Source: Cupriavidus agavae
GTDB taxonomy: Bacteria; Pseudomonadota; Gammaproteobacteria; Burkholderiales; Burkholderiaceae
Assembly: GCF_004217045.1 (NCBI RefSeq)
Contig: NZ_SGXM01000005.1
Span: 62,001 to 126,000, forward strand
Reading direction: 5' to 3'
Length of the DNA stretch: 64,000 bases
The position numbers and the translations under genes were made by a program. Within the stretch, counting starts at the first letter, position 1. Each line of letters begins with the position of its first letter. Below, piece after piece: positions 63,142 to 64,000 of the stretch. A model generated the notes under the pieces. That model was given only the letters and a program-made list of their open reading frames with translations, ran no database searches and was not told the DNA's origin.

Positions 63142-64000
63142 TTGCGATCCCTGTTCGGTACGTTTGCCCTGACCGCGTTGCCGCCGCAGGCGGCGGCGTT
63201 TCGCGCCGAGGTCAAGGTGTTTCTGCGTGAGCACCTGCCTGCCCTGCCGCCGGATCGCCGTGCGCGCTCGTGGATGGGTTTCGACGCGGATTTCAGCCGG
63301 GCGCTGGCGCGGCGCGGCTGGGTCGGCATCACGCTGCCGGCGCAGTACGGCGGTGCGGGCCTCGACGCATTCTCGCGCTTCGTGCTCGTGGAGGAGCTGC
63401 TGGCCTGCGGCGCGCCGGTCAGCGCGCACTGGATTGCAGACCGGCAGAGCGGCCCGCTGATCCTGCGCTACGGCACCGACGCGCAGCGCGCGTTCTACCT
63501 GCCGCGCATCTGCCGGGGCGAGGCGTTCTTCTGCATCGGCATGAGCGAGCCGAACGCGGGCTCCGACCTTGCCAGCGTCACCACACGCGCCACGCCGTGC
63601 GATGGTGGCTGGCGGCTCAACGGGCGCAAGATCTGGACGACCAATGCCGACCGCTGCCAGTTCATGCTGGCGCTGGTGCGTACCTCGGGGCAGCCCGGAG
63701 ACCGCCAGAAGGGGTTGTCGCAGGTCATCGTCGACCTGTCCGCGCCGGGCGTGACGGTGCGGCCGATCCACGACCTGGCCGGCGACGCGCATTTCTCGGA
63801 AGTGGCGTTCGAGGACGTGCTGCTGCCCGCCGACGCGCTGGTGGGGCAGGAGGGCGCCGGCTGGGAGCAGGTCAATGCGGAACTGGCCTTCGAACGCAGC
63901 GGCCCCGAGCGGCTCTATTCGAGCGTGGTGCTGCTCGATGCGTGGATGGCGGCGCTGCGGACGCTGCCGGCCCTGCGGCGCGATCCGGACACGATCGGCA
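63142..64000 (+). CDS. Acyl-CoA dehydrogenase, 3' end outside window
   Basis: N-terminal 286 residues of a family of about 380. The start is a TTG at 63142 with GAAGGAG (63127-63133) 8 nt upstream; no ATG in frame is nearer. Seen: WVGITLPAQYGGAGLDAFSR, FAD loop CIGMSEPNAGSDLASVTTRA and WRLNGRKIWTTNADRCQFML, then the beta-domain end AFEDVLLPADALVGQ. The catalytic Glu region lies past the window. Fourth gene of the CoA-transferase operon. Confidence 0.9.
   Translation, partial: MRSLFGTFALTALPPQAAAFRAEVKVFLREHLPALPPDRRARSWMGFDADFSRALARRGWVGITLPAQYGGAGLDAFSRFVLVEELLACGAPVSAHWIADRQSGPLILRYGTDAQRAFYLPRICRGEAFFCIGMSEPNAGSDLASVTTRATPCDGGWRLNGRKIWTTNADRCQFMLALVRTSGQPGDRQKGLSQVIVDLSAPGVTVRPIHDLAGDAHFSEVAFEDVLLPADALVGQEGAGWEQVNAELAFERSGPERLYSSVVLLDAWMAALRTLPALRRDPDTIG

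Overview
The window is GC-rich throughout (I judge well over 60% by eye). It has the gene content of a beta-proteobacterium of the Burkholderiaceae, most likely Cupriavidus or a close Ralstonia-type relative. Pointers are three Bug-type solute receptors each beside a small catabolic set, a dense LysR complement, a beta-class fimbrial operon with a DUF1120 subunit, and a nap-ccm supercluster. No rRNA, tRNA, CRISPR, transposase or phage gene was seen. The mix of accessory metabolism and regulation would fit a chromid or variable chromosomal region, but the sequence alone does not prove that.

Layout. 1-1172: 3'-truncated DHA2 drug-efflux gene. 1319-5365: RcsB/RcsC-like phosphorelay pair. 5849-11290: unrecognised 309-residue protein, then a chaperone-usher-DUF1120 fimbrial operon on the other strand. 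11442-12888: small protein, BLUF photoreceptor and folE. 12989-17239: hydrolase, class A PBP and ArsB-family permease operon. 17365-22572: periplasmic glycan block (GH3 beta-glucosidase divergent from opgG) and small proteins. 22894-30563: MFS exporter, zinc-ribbon metallopeptidase, DUF2076, proline iminopeptidase, DUF3772 MscS channel, cytochrome c. 30565-35356: LysR with divergent acyl-CoA ligase, acyl-CoA dehydrogenase and Bug receptor. 35431-36541: type IV pilin and YnfA. 36589-41086: LysR with divergent gamma-glutamyltransferase-like enzyme, Bug and GAF protein. 41049-45598: MgtC, PNPOx-like protein, GST, LysR, AI-2E-type permease. 45901-48462: FecA-like receptor and an orphan LysR-type HTH. 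48587-59077: napEDABC followed by ccmABCDEFG and a fused ccmHI, all on the minus strand. 59367-64000: LysR with divergent CoA-transferase, MaoC-fold protein, Bug and truncated acyl-CoA dehydrogenase.

How the parts work together. NapC feeds quinol electrons to the NapAB periplasmic nitrate reductase. The adjoining Ccm genes attach heme to NapB, NapC and other c-type cytochromes. A near-consensus sigma70 promoter precedes napE. The catabolic sets share one plan: LysR sensor, CoA activation or transfer, acyl-CoA oxidation, and a periplasmic binding protein lacking any local TctAB membrane partner. Surface structures are regulated by distinct means: a consensus sigma54 promoter precedes the pilin, and an Rcs-like phosphorelay lies beside the fimbrial locus.

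The most notable observations are REP-type palindromes read as protein in three genes, CoA enzymes lacking expected catalytic residues, a BLUF gene next to folE, an orphan LysR HTH protein, a degenerate receiver in the phosphorelay kinase, and three stacked palindromes in one LysR operator region.
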